Shown: positions 13,001-25,000 of the stretch, one piece after another
Numbering within the stretch: position 1 is the stretch's first letter
Layout: each line of letters starts with the position of its first letter
Assembly (NCBI GenBank): GCA_035771165.1
Contig: JAWNZC010000179.1
Coordinates: 2,080,501-2,144,500 of the forward strand
DNA from: Paragorgia papillata
Lineage: Eukaryota; Cnidaria; Anthozoa; Scleralcyonacea; Coralliidae
Direction of reading: 5' to 3'
DNA: 64,000 bases
Notes under the pieces: generated by a model
Seen by the model: only the letters and a program-made list of their open reading frames with translations
What the model was told of the DNA's origin: nothing
Databases searched by the model: none
Program-made: the position numbers and the translations under genes

Positions 13001-16000
13001 CCCGCCCCGGCCAGTCTCGTCTCGTCTCGTCTCGCCCCGCCCCGCCCCGCCCCGTCTTGTCTCGTCGCGCCCCGTCGCGCCACGTCTCGCGCCGTCCCGT
13101 CCCGTGCCACTCCACTCCACGATAATCTTATTTTACTAACACGATAGAGAATTGTAGATATGGTTATAGTAGACACATACCAGATTTGAACATTTTATTG
13201 ATAGAAAATGTTTCCGCTACCGGAATCAATTTGTCGTCAGCAGAACAAACAGTCTGTGTAGCTTGCTTTGTATTACTGTCATAAGCGGAATCATTTCCCA
13301 AGCTATTCACTGTAAAGGTTAAACAAAGTTTTACAATACATTAATAGAGTAAACTCTATTAACCGGTCACACTTAGGGATTGCAGCAGTAATTGCTTGAA
13401 GTGCCTAAGAAACGAAAATTTAAATCCGTTACCTGAAAGAATACTTAAAATGGCAAAGTAACGTCCTTTGCAGTTTTTCGGTTCCTTGCTTTGTTGTTGA
13501 GATATTTCAGTTTGTTTGATATGGAAATTAAACATCTTGGCGTCACATATGCATGACTTTTAAGAGAAGGTTATATATCTTTGCTATTATCAGATATAAT
13601 AAAATTGTAAAATGGCGAAAGCTCCCTCGATAAGCTATATAGCTTTTGGAGCAATCGCTTAATCAATATATTGTATATGTAATATATCATACACGAGGAG
13701 GAGTGTTTCATCAGGATATCCAAACACCGAGACGTTTGTTGAAAACCGAGGCGAAGCCGAGGTTTTTGAACAAACTTCGAGGGATATAGCATCTCAAACA
13801 AATCAGTATTTTAAGAGAAAATCAAGATGAAAGTTTGCTTAATTTATGTAATTTCTTCCTACGATATCCAAACCACAGACACGTTACTGATTTCCTTTGT
13901 GTTTTCTTCATGAATTATTAATGAGTTTGAGATATAAATATAATCACTAGCCTGCGTAGCTGGCAGTATTAGGGGGTTCGGACGCGGGCGGTAGGCGGGC
14001 AACGGGAAATACCGCCTGCCCAAAAACCATGTGTTTTTGAATTCCGCACACCGAATATGTTTGTTTAAGATAACCAATCAGTACGTCAGCCAATAATAGC
14101 GATGTCAATGTTTTGACAATTTTCGAAATGATTTAAAAACCCGTGAAGCGTGGAAGAATAGCGAACGACGCGCGGAAGACCCAACACTAATTTGCCCTCA
14201 ATCAAAATCAAATATTCTGACGAATCAGAATTCTCCGTCACCCAGCGGACGGACAATTCAATAACACATGGTTTTTGGGCAGGCGGTATTTCCCGTTGCC
14301 CGCCTACCGCCCGCGCTCGAACCCCCTGATACCGCCAGCTACGCAGGCTATATAATCACTTGAAAATCCTACAAGTTTGGTGTTGTGGGAGAAACACAAT
14401 CGAATCATTGCGACGATATATAACCTAGAAGAACCAGAGTTGGAAAAAAGCTGCGGGTATGCGGGTACCACCTTGAGGAAGGTTTACTTTAGTGAGTAAG
14501 GTTTAAAGTGAAAACACGTGAAACAACACATTCGGTAATCAGAGAAAGTTACCATTGATCAAGCAAGGTGTCGAGAAGAAATGCGATTTGCAGCAAAACA
14601 TTGGCTAACCAACAATTATGCAGCACTGGCTGGCAGTGGCAGCAGTTCACGTGTGAGACATGTACGCTGATGTCTGCTGTGATGTATGTATCTTCGCAGC
14701 AGTCGAGGTTATAGTTGGCAGGCTATCAGTCAGCAGCGGTCAGTTATTCAGAGGCGGATCCAGAGGGTTGCTATCGTTGCTCAAGCAACGGTCAGAATTT
14801 CCAGATTAATTTATTCAGTCTTTTGGCGAGTATTTTTGCGCACCAACATCTTTAAAATTAAAATATTCAGTCAAATATTATAATTTTTAGTGCTTGACCA
14901 CGTTAATAAAATTCGCAATCACTTAAGGGGCGCTGCGCGATTATTTGCGCGAGGAATGCCGTGAGTTGGGTGTCTATTTTCGCGCGCCATATTAAATCCG
15001 CAACCCGAGAACACCTGAGCCTACCTAATTAAGCCTGTGTAGCGGCCCTCATCTTTGGGTACTGACTTAGTTAGCATCAGCTAAACGTTACTATGCAAAT
15101 GGCGGGAGCAACGGTTGATGCTAAATTTAGCCTTTTCTGAGCAACAGCAAAGGATGCTGACCAATCAAATGATCAGATTCAGTATGCTGAGCAACGGTGA
15201 GCAACGGTAGAGAAATAAGCCAATCACGTAGCTATATTTTTCGGGTCTCCAGTGATGCTAAGTAAGAGCGTACTCACCGACTATCACTCGTTCATTGTCG
15301 GTGTTTCTAATGTTTAATATTTTCAGTTCATGGCTTCGAACAACGCTTAATTACAACGATTGTTTGATGTATTTGATGGGAGTTATTCATCTGCGATAAA
15401 ATAGGATCTAAATGTTTCTTTGTGTATTAAAGTTCGCGTCGCGATCGCGCGACGGCGACGCCAGTTTACCCACATCCAGGAATCCCACTACCAAAACCAC
15501 TACGAGTCTGCAGTAAGGTTAGCGTATTAAATGCTTATGAATAATATATAATAATGCTAATCAGCCAGGGCATGTTTAATTATTTCAACTACACAACACA
15601 GTTAATGTAAATGAGTATGAGTATAGATAGTATCAATGTCTGTCTGATATTTAAATAATATGTCTCGGTTTAAAGTAAGTGTAAATCTTGGTGATTTATG
15701 AGAACAGAGTGGTTGATGGCAGTGGCAGTGGCAGCAGTTCACGTGTGAGACATGTACGCTGATGTCTGCTGTGATGTATGTATCTTCGCAGCAGTCGAGG
15801 TTATAGTTGGCAGGCTATCAGTCAGCAGCGGTCAGTTATTCAGAGGCGGATCCAGAGGGTTGCTATCGTTGCTCAAGCAACGGTCAGAATTTCCAGATTA
15901 ATTTATTCAGTCTTTTGGCGAGTATTTTTGCGCACCAACATCTTTAAAATTAAAATATTCAGTCAAATATTATAATTTTTAGTGCTTGACCACGTTAATA

Positions 16001-19000
16001 AAATTCGCAATCACTTAAGGGGCGCTGCGCGATTATTTGCGCGAGGAATGCCGTGAGTTGGGTGTCTATTTTCGCGCGCCATATTAAATCCGCAACCCGA
16101 GAACACCTGAGCCTACCTAATTAAGCCTGTGTAGCGGCCCTCATCTTTGGGTACTGACTTAGTTAGCATCAGCTAAACGTTACTATGCAAATGGCGGGAG
16201 CAACGGTTGATGCTAAATTTAGCCTTTTCTGAGCAACAGCAAAGGATGCTGACCAATCAAATGATCAGATTCAGTATGCTGAGCAACGGTGAGCAACGGT
16301 AGAGAAATAAGCCAATCACGTAGCTATATTTTTCGGGTCTCCAGTGATGCTAAGTAAGAGCGTACTCACCGACTATCACTCGTTCATTGTCGGTGTTTCT
16401 AATGTTTAATATTTTCAGTTCATGGCTTCGAACAACGCTTAATTACAACGATTGTTTGATGTATTTGATGGGAGTTATTCATCTGCGATAAAATAGGATC
16501 TAAATGTTTCTTTGTGTATTAAAGTTCGCGTCGCGATCGCGCGACGGCGACGCCAGTTTACCCACATCCAGGAATCCCACTACCAAAACCACTACGAGTC
16601 TGCAGTAAGGTTAGCGTATTAAATGCTTATGAATAATATATAATAATGCTAATCAGCCAGGGCATGTTTAATTATTTCAACTACACAACACAGTTAATGT
16701 AAATGAGTATGAGTATAGATAGTATCAATGTCTGTCTGATATTTAAATAATATGTCTCGGTTTTAAAGTAAGTGTAAATCTTGGTGATTTATGAGAACAG
16801 AGTGGTTGATGGCAGTGGCAGTGGCAGCAGTTCACGTGTGAGACATGTACGCTGATGTCTGCTGTGATGTATGTATCTTCGCAGCAGTCGAGGTTATAGT
16901 TGGCAGGCTATCAGTCAGCAGCGGTCAGTTATTCAGAGGCGGATCCAGAGGGTTGCTATCGTTGCTCAAGCAACGGTCAGAATTTCCAGATTAATTTATT
17001 CAGTCTTTTGGCGAGTATTTTTGCGCACCAACATCTTTAAAATTAAAATATTCAGTCAAATATTATAATTTTTAGTGCTTGACCACGTTAATAAAATTCG
17101 CAATCACTTAAGGGGCGCTGCGCGATTATTTGCGCGAGGAATGCCGTGAGTTGGGTGTCTATTTTCGCGCGCCATATTAAATCCGCAACCCGAGAACACC
17201 TGAGCCTACCTAATTAAGCCTGTGTAGCGGCCCTCATCTTTGGGTACTGACTTAGTTAGCATCAGCTAAACGTTACTATGCAAATGGCGGGAGCAACGGT
17301 TGATGCTAAATTTAGCCTTTTCTGAGCAACAGCAAAGGATGCTGACCAATCAAATGATCAGATTCAGTATGCTGAGCAACGGTGAGCAACGGTAGAGAAA
17401 TAAGCCAATCACGTAGCTATATTTTTCGGGTCTCCAGTGATGCTAAGTAAGAGCGTACTCACCGACTATCACTCGTTCATTGTCGGTGTTTCTAATGTTT
17501 AATATTTTCAGTTCATGGCTTCGAACAACGCTTAATTACAACGATTGTTTGATGTATTTGATGGGAGTTATTCATCTGCGATAAAATAGGATCTAAATGT
17601 TTCTTTGTGTATTAAAGTTCGCGTCGCGATCGCGCGACGGCGACGCCAGTTTACCCACATCCAGGAATCCCACTACCAAAACCACTACGAGTCTGCAGTA
17701 AGGTTAGCGTATTAAATGCTTATGAATAATATATAATAATGCTAATCAGCCAGGGCATGTTTAATTATTTCAACTACACAACACAGTTAATGTAAATGAG
17801 TATGAGTATAGATAGTATCAATGTCTGTCTGATATTTAAATAATATGTCTCGGTTTAAAGTAAGTGTAAATCTTGGTGATTTATGAGAACAGAGTGGTTG
17901 ATCTGTTTAATACTAAGCTAGCTTTATATATTTCAGTCTGGCTAGTACTTCTATTTTTGATCTATAAAGCAGAGTCTGCAGAGATAATGTATACTGTATG
18001 TATTTTTAGTATAAACCAGCTACTCCAGCTAGTACAAATTCTGCTTTCTGATTGGCTGAGCTACTCACTGTCTATTGATAATAGACCACTAGTAGCAAGA
18101 GTCAATTATTCACAAATGAAAAACAATGGCAGAACCTTGCAAATTTGTCGAGGTAATACTGTGTCCAACTACAGTACTCTGGTTTATGCAGGAATACAGG
18201 AATAGTTGCCAACAATTAAACAACTTGCCCTCATTGTTTATGAGCGATAGTCATTAACTCGAGCTCACAGACAACTCAGGCTCGTTTGGTTAATTATTAG
18301 TATTAATTACTTATACAAAGTGTGTCCTGATTTTGAAATTTTCAATATGTTAATAAAATGCTGTATGGTATTAATGTGGAATAATATTGAACCCTTTGTT
18401 TACCAGGGGTTTTCTTTTGCTAATAGAAATATTATCTGGTGTTAGCCATCTAAAATCACTGTAATTAAAAACTTGAAAGTTCTGTTGGTAAATAAAGGAT
18501 TAAGCAATTCTTGGCTGAGTAAAGCGGCTGAGAAAACAAAAAATTATGTATACTGTACATGTATATGATCACCAAGGATATGTACATGTACTTAATATTG
18601 TGTTATTTGCAGTGCTGCAACCAAAAGCACAGGTCTTCACATATTTTTATATACAGTACAAACCTAATCAAGCTTGTTAGTGAAGAAATTTTCTGTGATT
18701 TTTTTTTGTTTGAAGCCATTTTGCAGGCTTTCATTGCAACATCAGTTGAGCAATTTATATTTTTAATTATTGGATTATTGTTATTAATGAATCATACAAT
18801 AATTTATTGCTCTGGTGAGTCCTAATTTATTGAATACAAAATTAACTGCCTTCAGTTAAGTTAGTTTTACAGAATTACAGTTGTAAACATAAATTAATTT
18901 TGAATAAATAATATTAAAGCTTTTTATAGTATAATTATGTTGTGTTAAGTTTTATCTTCTAACACCCATATGTTTAACTGCCAAATTTCTTGATGTGCTG

Positions 19001-22000
19001 CTTATCCAACACAAGTATTAATTTCCTCAGTTTGTGGTGTGGTGTTCAAACTACTATACACTTTGCTGATCAAGTATGAACTATGATATAATGCCCTTCA
19101 CGATCTGGTTCTTTTTACAAATAAAAGTCTGGGGGTAATTTAGTAGTTATTGATTTAGTCATATATGATTAATTCATAGTATTGCTTCCATACAAGATAG
19201 TATGTTATATATAAAATTTCCAAAAATATATACAGTACTTTGCAGTTACCACCTGATCATTACTCACTTACTGTGAATCCGTTGTCGAGTTGGAGCTAAT
19301 ATTTTTGGGTCATAATTTTTCTAAGGCTACCCAGAGACCCTGGAAAGTTGAAATGTTGTCTTTAAAATTGAAAAAAGAATCCTTCTGGAGTAACTTCAAA
19401 TCACTCTCAAAATGCGGGAAATGCGTTTTTAGAGGTCCTAATTTTCAAAATTTTCCGGGGGGGAATGCCCCCGTACCCCCCTAAAAAGGTGGACCACACC
19501 TTACTAGCAATCGCCAGATTTTTTGCTGGATCCGCCCCTGGTTATTAGTAGCCATTGTAGTATGCCAAAGCTTACCTAGGAAAACCAAGGTACTGTAAAA
19601 GTCACGCAGTATTTATGAACGCTGCAAAACACAAAATTCTCGCTATATATTTTGAGGAAAGTTATCTAAACTTAAAAACCCATCCGGAGGAAGGTTGAAT
19701 ACTTTTTCCAACTCTGAGAAGAACAAGGGAGGACAAGGAGTCGCGAAGAACAAGGGAGTCTATTGAGATTGCAAAACATCGCACTATTTCTCAGGAAGGA
19801 CAGCCATTAAGGACATGCCCTATTCGGAGAGCATTCTTGATTTTGTTTTCTAATTAATAAAATTAACGTGATACGCCATTGTATCCTTACGTGATTTAAT
19901 TGATCAGTTGCTTAGTTCATAAATGACGTGAGCCAACAACTTGTCATTGCTCTGATGAAGGCCTGAGTCAACAGGATGAAGGCCTGCGTCAACAGGCCGA
20001 AAGCTTAACAAAAAAATATTTTACGTGGTGTTTCCACAAAACTTATTTATATTATATTATATATGATATATAACCTTCTCCGATAACTCAAAATACACAT
20101 GTGACGTCAAGATGTCTAATTTACATATCAAACAAACTGAAATATCTCAAGAACGAAGCAAGGAAACGAAAAACTGCAAAAGATGTTACCCTGTCATTTT
20201 AAGTGTTCTTTCAACTTAATTTTCGTTTCATAAATCAAGACTCAATACAGTTTAAAATAAACACTTCAAAACACCTTACATGCAGTCATCTGTCACTACT
20301 TCAGTGTTAGAAATGTGTTTTTGTTCGAACGAAAAACATTTCGAAAAGTTAGTCTTCCGAACATTTTCGCAGTTAAAATTTCATCGTGTTTATATGAATG
20401 AGGTTATAAGGTTGCAAATAAACGCCGCATTAGGTTTTAACAACAAAAAGCTATTTTTTAATCTTTTATCAACGAAAATATCAAATGTCCAAAGTTTTTC
20501 CTCAAACCCACCTTTTTCGTATCGTTCCAACCAAGCGTTACAAAGCTGAACTGCCAACGAGGCATTCTGGAACTGGTGTTTACCCTCAATACCCAGTGCT
20601 GTCAAATGACAAAAAAGATGGATTTAGAGTAAGTTGATCACAGCAGTAACCTCGCTATTAACCCAGGCTTCTGACAAGGGCTAAGCTAGCCTGGTTTTCA
20701 TATGTCGCGTTTCATCGCCGATACAGCTTTGCGATGAATAGCGACGAAATATTTATTTCAAAAAAATCTACGCAATACAGCGCATTTAATACAAGAAATA
20801 CACATACTGGTAACGGCTTCTCCCGGGTAGCTGAACATATCAGGGACAACTCTCAGCGGTGCCTTAAAAGAAATAACGAAAACTATTAGCGAAAATTAAG
20901 TTTGCCCTTATTTGAAACTAGATCCCAAGGATAGTGGAAAGTTTCTAGTCAAAGATAATAACAATTTTTGCCACATGCACGGACAGAGCTGCCAGCCCCC
21001 CAAGTTAATTTAATACAAGCCTAAACTCAGACAAACAACCCAAAATAACCCAAAATAACCCAAATTACGATCGTGTGATGATTATGTTGCCATAGCTTCA
21101 CGTTATTTTAGCCTTGCGAATCGTCTGCCCAATCACGCGCTATCGTGTAGAACTTAAACATTCCTGTTTATGGCCAGAGTTCTTCGTACAGTTGCCGTGA
21201 ACGCCAAATCAAAATGCGAAGACAGTCTACAATCTCCAGTCTTCAGAATTGGTTACTGAGCTGCTCGAGCGCCACTCGTGTCAAATATAACAGACACGAA
21301 CCAACAACACTCTACAAACCGACTTCACAACATCGTCATTCATCAACATGCCAGACCATATTAAAGTAAAATAAAGTTTTTAATATTTATTCGCACCTTC
21401 TAGGCAGACAATAAATCCTTTCGTCCAGACCATATTTAATTAGCCATGCAGCTAAGCCTAGAAAGTCGTTGTTTCGAGAAGAAAATTGATCGCTCCTTTA
21501 CGTTTCTCCGCCATTGTTGTATTCGCCAGTCGTAAACAAAACCACGCGTGCGCAGTGCTATTCTAATATATTCTGGGGGGAAACTTCTTTCATTCTTGGT
21601 ATATTAAGAATTTAAGATATCCACGTATTTCAAGAAATATCCATAGATAAGGTACAAACCTGTCTGTTATCGCTATTTAGGGCTTACGAGCTTTAAGCGA
21701 CATAAATATTTGTCGTCTATGAAAGACTGATACTAGTGTTTCACATTTTCACTGGTTTTAGCCTTTCAGCTACGACAAGTAGGTATGTCGTTAAACCTGG
21801 TAAGTTACCCCCCGGAAAGTTTACACTATCTATGTATCTATGTATGTATCATGTGAATTTTCGCCACTCATCACAATACTGCAAAGTTTCTGTGAAACTT
21901 TGCACTAAAAATGAAGCTGAATAATTAAACTAAACATATTTCACTTAAAGTGCCTATGAAACGAAAATTAAGTTTGTCTTATTTGAAAGAACACTTAAAA

Positions 22001-25000
22001 TGATCTTTTGCAAAAAAACATCTTTTGCAGTTTTTCGTTTCCTTGCTTCGTTGTTGGGATATTTCAGTTTGTTTGATGTAAATGTCGCATGTTGCGACGT
22101 CACACGTGCATAATGAGTTATCGAAAAACGTTCTATATCTTTGCTATTGTCAAATATAATCACTTGAAAATCTACATGTTTAGTGTTCTGGGCGAAACAC
22201 AAGCACATGCGTCCCTCGAATTATTTTGGTTTGATAATAGCAAAGGTATATAACTTTTTTCAACAACTCATTATGCACATGTGACGTTAAAATATTTAGT
22301 TTGCATATCAGACAAACTGAAATATCTCAACAACGAAGCAAGGAAACGAAAAACTTCAAAAGATGTTACTCTATCATTTTAAGTGTTCATTCAAATAAGA
22401 CAGACTAAATTTTCGTTTTATATGTACTTTGAATAGGCGAGTTTCAGGGTGTTGCGCGCGCATCGTTTTTCAAAAAACCCTGGATCCCAATCTCTTAGCC
22501 ATATTATTACCTTTAGTTCTTTAGCCCTTTGAGCTAACACGCGTGTTGATGGGTCATCTTGTCGTACGGTGAAAGCAGGAACTCCAGGCTAAAATATTAA
22601 TAATAAAACGGGTTAAAAAATGATGAATTTGCAACCTCGACTCTTCGTCCGAACCTCGGTTTAATGGTTAGTAACATTTTCCGAGTATTAATTTGAGCGT
22701 GACAAACGTTTATCTAGCATCTGTTAGTTAAACCAAATAATTACATGGCACAAGTTACTTCCCACGATCGGGAATAAACAAAAAATCCTAAAAAACAGCT
22801 TAAAGAAGCTTTTACTGCTGAAAAACGACGAAAATAAATTAAATAAAGGACGATAAACATTATGAAATCCAACGAGAAAAAAAATGTAGAAAATAACGCT
22901 AGTCCGGTGTTTTGACGAAATTGAAGGAAGCGGTGGCCAGGAAATACACGATTGATTTTGTAATAAAAAGTGCCATGTAATAAACTGCTTAATAACCCCG
23001 TCCGGTTTTACGGTGAAATATCAAACTTCGGCCTTGAACGTATTAAACTCGCTATCGCTCGGTCGGCTACAGCAGGACCTCAGTTTGATATTTTACCTTC
23101 TCAAATTCATTAATAATTCATGAGATAATTAGCCAATCAAAGAAAAATACTTTGTTATGTGTATGAGTTTTGAAACCCGGTAAAGGTCGCGCTAACTGAA
23201 TTCATAATTAAGGAATCAGATAATAAACGGCGCAAACAAAGAACGATTTATTACCACATTTCTCAATTATAAATTCAACGTGAAACCATTATCTAATCTA
23301 ATACGCACCAATATCACCAAGTCCCTCTACTATAATTGACGATTGAGAAGCTATTTCATAAACTCGTGTATCGTGTTTTACCAGGGATTACAAACACTCG
23401 AAAACAACAAAAATCACTCGGCCTGCAGCCTCGTGATTTTCATTATTCTCTAGCATGTTTTACAAACACTCGAGAACAATGAAAATTACTCGGTTATAAC
23501 GGCCTCGTGATTTTCATTGTCCTCTCGTCTTTGTAACCCCTGGTAAAACACTCCCATTCGTTTATGAAATATTACGTAAACACCTCATTCTCGGTTATTA
23601 TTGAAGTAGTTATTCGTAAATGTACTACACGTACACTACCCTTGACATTAACTAGGGACTACTATGGATTGGGTAATTACCTTAAAAATGCCGGCTTTAT
23701 TCCATGCAATGCTTTCAACTGTTCCGCCCAAAACAGCGACGTGATCATACCCAAGTGACGTTACACCACAAGCCCAAGGGCTCCTGAAAAAGTAAAAAAG
23801 ATTTACCAATTCGACCGTTTTTGTCCTTCGTAGAAATGTATGCATAATATGTCGCAGTAAATCGGGGGTTTTTATGTCAGTTTTCAGTTGTATGTAGTTT
23901 ACAGCTTTAAAGTGTCTATGAAACGAAAATTAAGTTTGTCTTATTTGAAAGAACACTTAAAATTATAGAGTAACATCTTTTTCAGTTTTTCGTTGCCTTG
24001 CTTTGTTCTTGAGGTATTTTAGTTTGTTTGATATGCAAATTAAACATTTTGACGTCGTAGGCGCATAATGAGCTATCGGAGAAGGTTAGATATCTTTTTT
24101 ATTATCAAACCAAGTTATTTTGAATGAAGCATGTGGATGTGTTTCGCCCACAACACTAAACATGTAGATCTTCAAGTGATTATTATATTTGATAATAGCA
24201 AAGATATATAACTTTCTCGATAACTCATTATGCACGTGTGACGTCAAAATGTTTAATTTGCATATCAAACAAACTAAAATATATCAACAACAAAAGCAAG
24301 GAAACGAAAAACCGCAAAAGATGTTACTCTATAGTTTTAAGTGTTCTCTCAAATAAGACAAACTTAATTTTCGTTTCATAGGCAGTTTGAAGCATGCGCA
24401 TTCAAAGTATTAATATGTCTTTACCTTAGTATATTGGTTGTATCATAAGCACCTCCAATGCCAACCTCAACAATGGCAACGTCAACCTACATATACACAA
24501 AATTACAAGCCATCAATTTAGTGTGTACCAATGTAACATGACTCGTGCTGTGTGAAAACAGCACATGGCAAGACACGCATGCGCCTAACGTGTACCGACT
24601 TAAATTTTAACCGGATTTAGTCGGTGACATTCATAAGGCTTACATCGGGAATATGAAGAAATCGTTGCGTATATAGCACTTTCAATTTTGAAGTAACCTA
24701 ATCGTTTCAATCTGATTCCGGTTGTGAAATACATCTGACATTGAGATATCTTAACTCTTTCCTGTCCGAATTGGTCTTTAGTATTTTATTCTGGCTAACA
24801 CCAGACGATTTTATTCATCTCTGGGGAAGCCCTCGGACAGGAATGAGTTAAAGTGCCCATGAAACGAAAATTAAGTTTGTCTTATTTGAAAGAACACTTA
24901 AAATGACAAAGTAAGTAAGTAACATCATTTGCAGTTTTTCGTTTCCTTGCTTCGTTGTTGAGATATTTCAGTTTGTTTGATATGCAAATTAAACATTTTG

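Larger units (their letters stand above)
14435..19716. mobile_element. hAT-type element, expanded copy
   Basis: Ends CAGAGTTGGAAAAAAG and CTTTTTCCAACTCTG with perfect 8-bp duplications AGAAGAAC at 14427-14434 and 19717-19724. At 5.3 kb it is much longer than its relatives because of an inner element (14749-19540) and a triplication. No transposase frame found. Confidence 0.88.
13398..20232. mobile_element. Palindromic 480-bp MITE split by nested insertions
   Basis: Left arm pieces at 13398-13600 and right arm at 20060-20232 (GATATTTCAGTTTGTTTGAT and inverted). The middle piece ATATAATCACTTGAAAATC is broken at 13947 by another MITE, and the hAT element enters at 14434. Confidence 0.75.

Noticed and set aside
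12358..13176. Overlapping open frames of 200-270 codons on both strands
   Set aside because: Translation of the CCCGT/CTCGT array; Arg-Asp-Gly or Ser-Arg-Pro repeats only, and a real FPGS1 exon overlaps the edge.
14686..17068. Identical 65-codon frame in each tandem unit
   Set aside because: No known motif, no codon bias, and it crosses the end of an inserted element; it repeats only because the DNA was triplicated.
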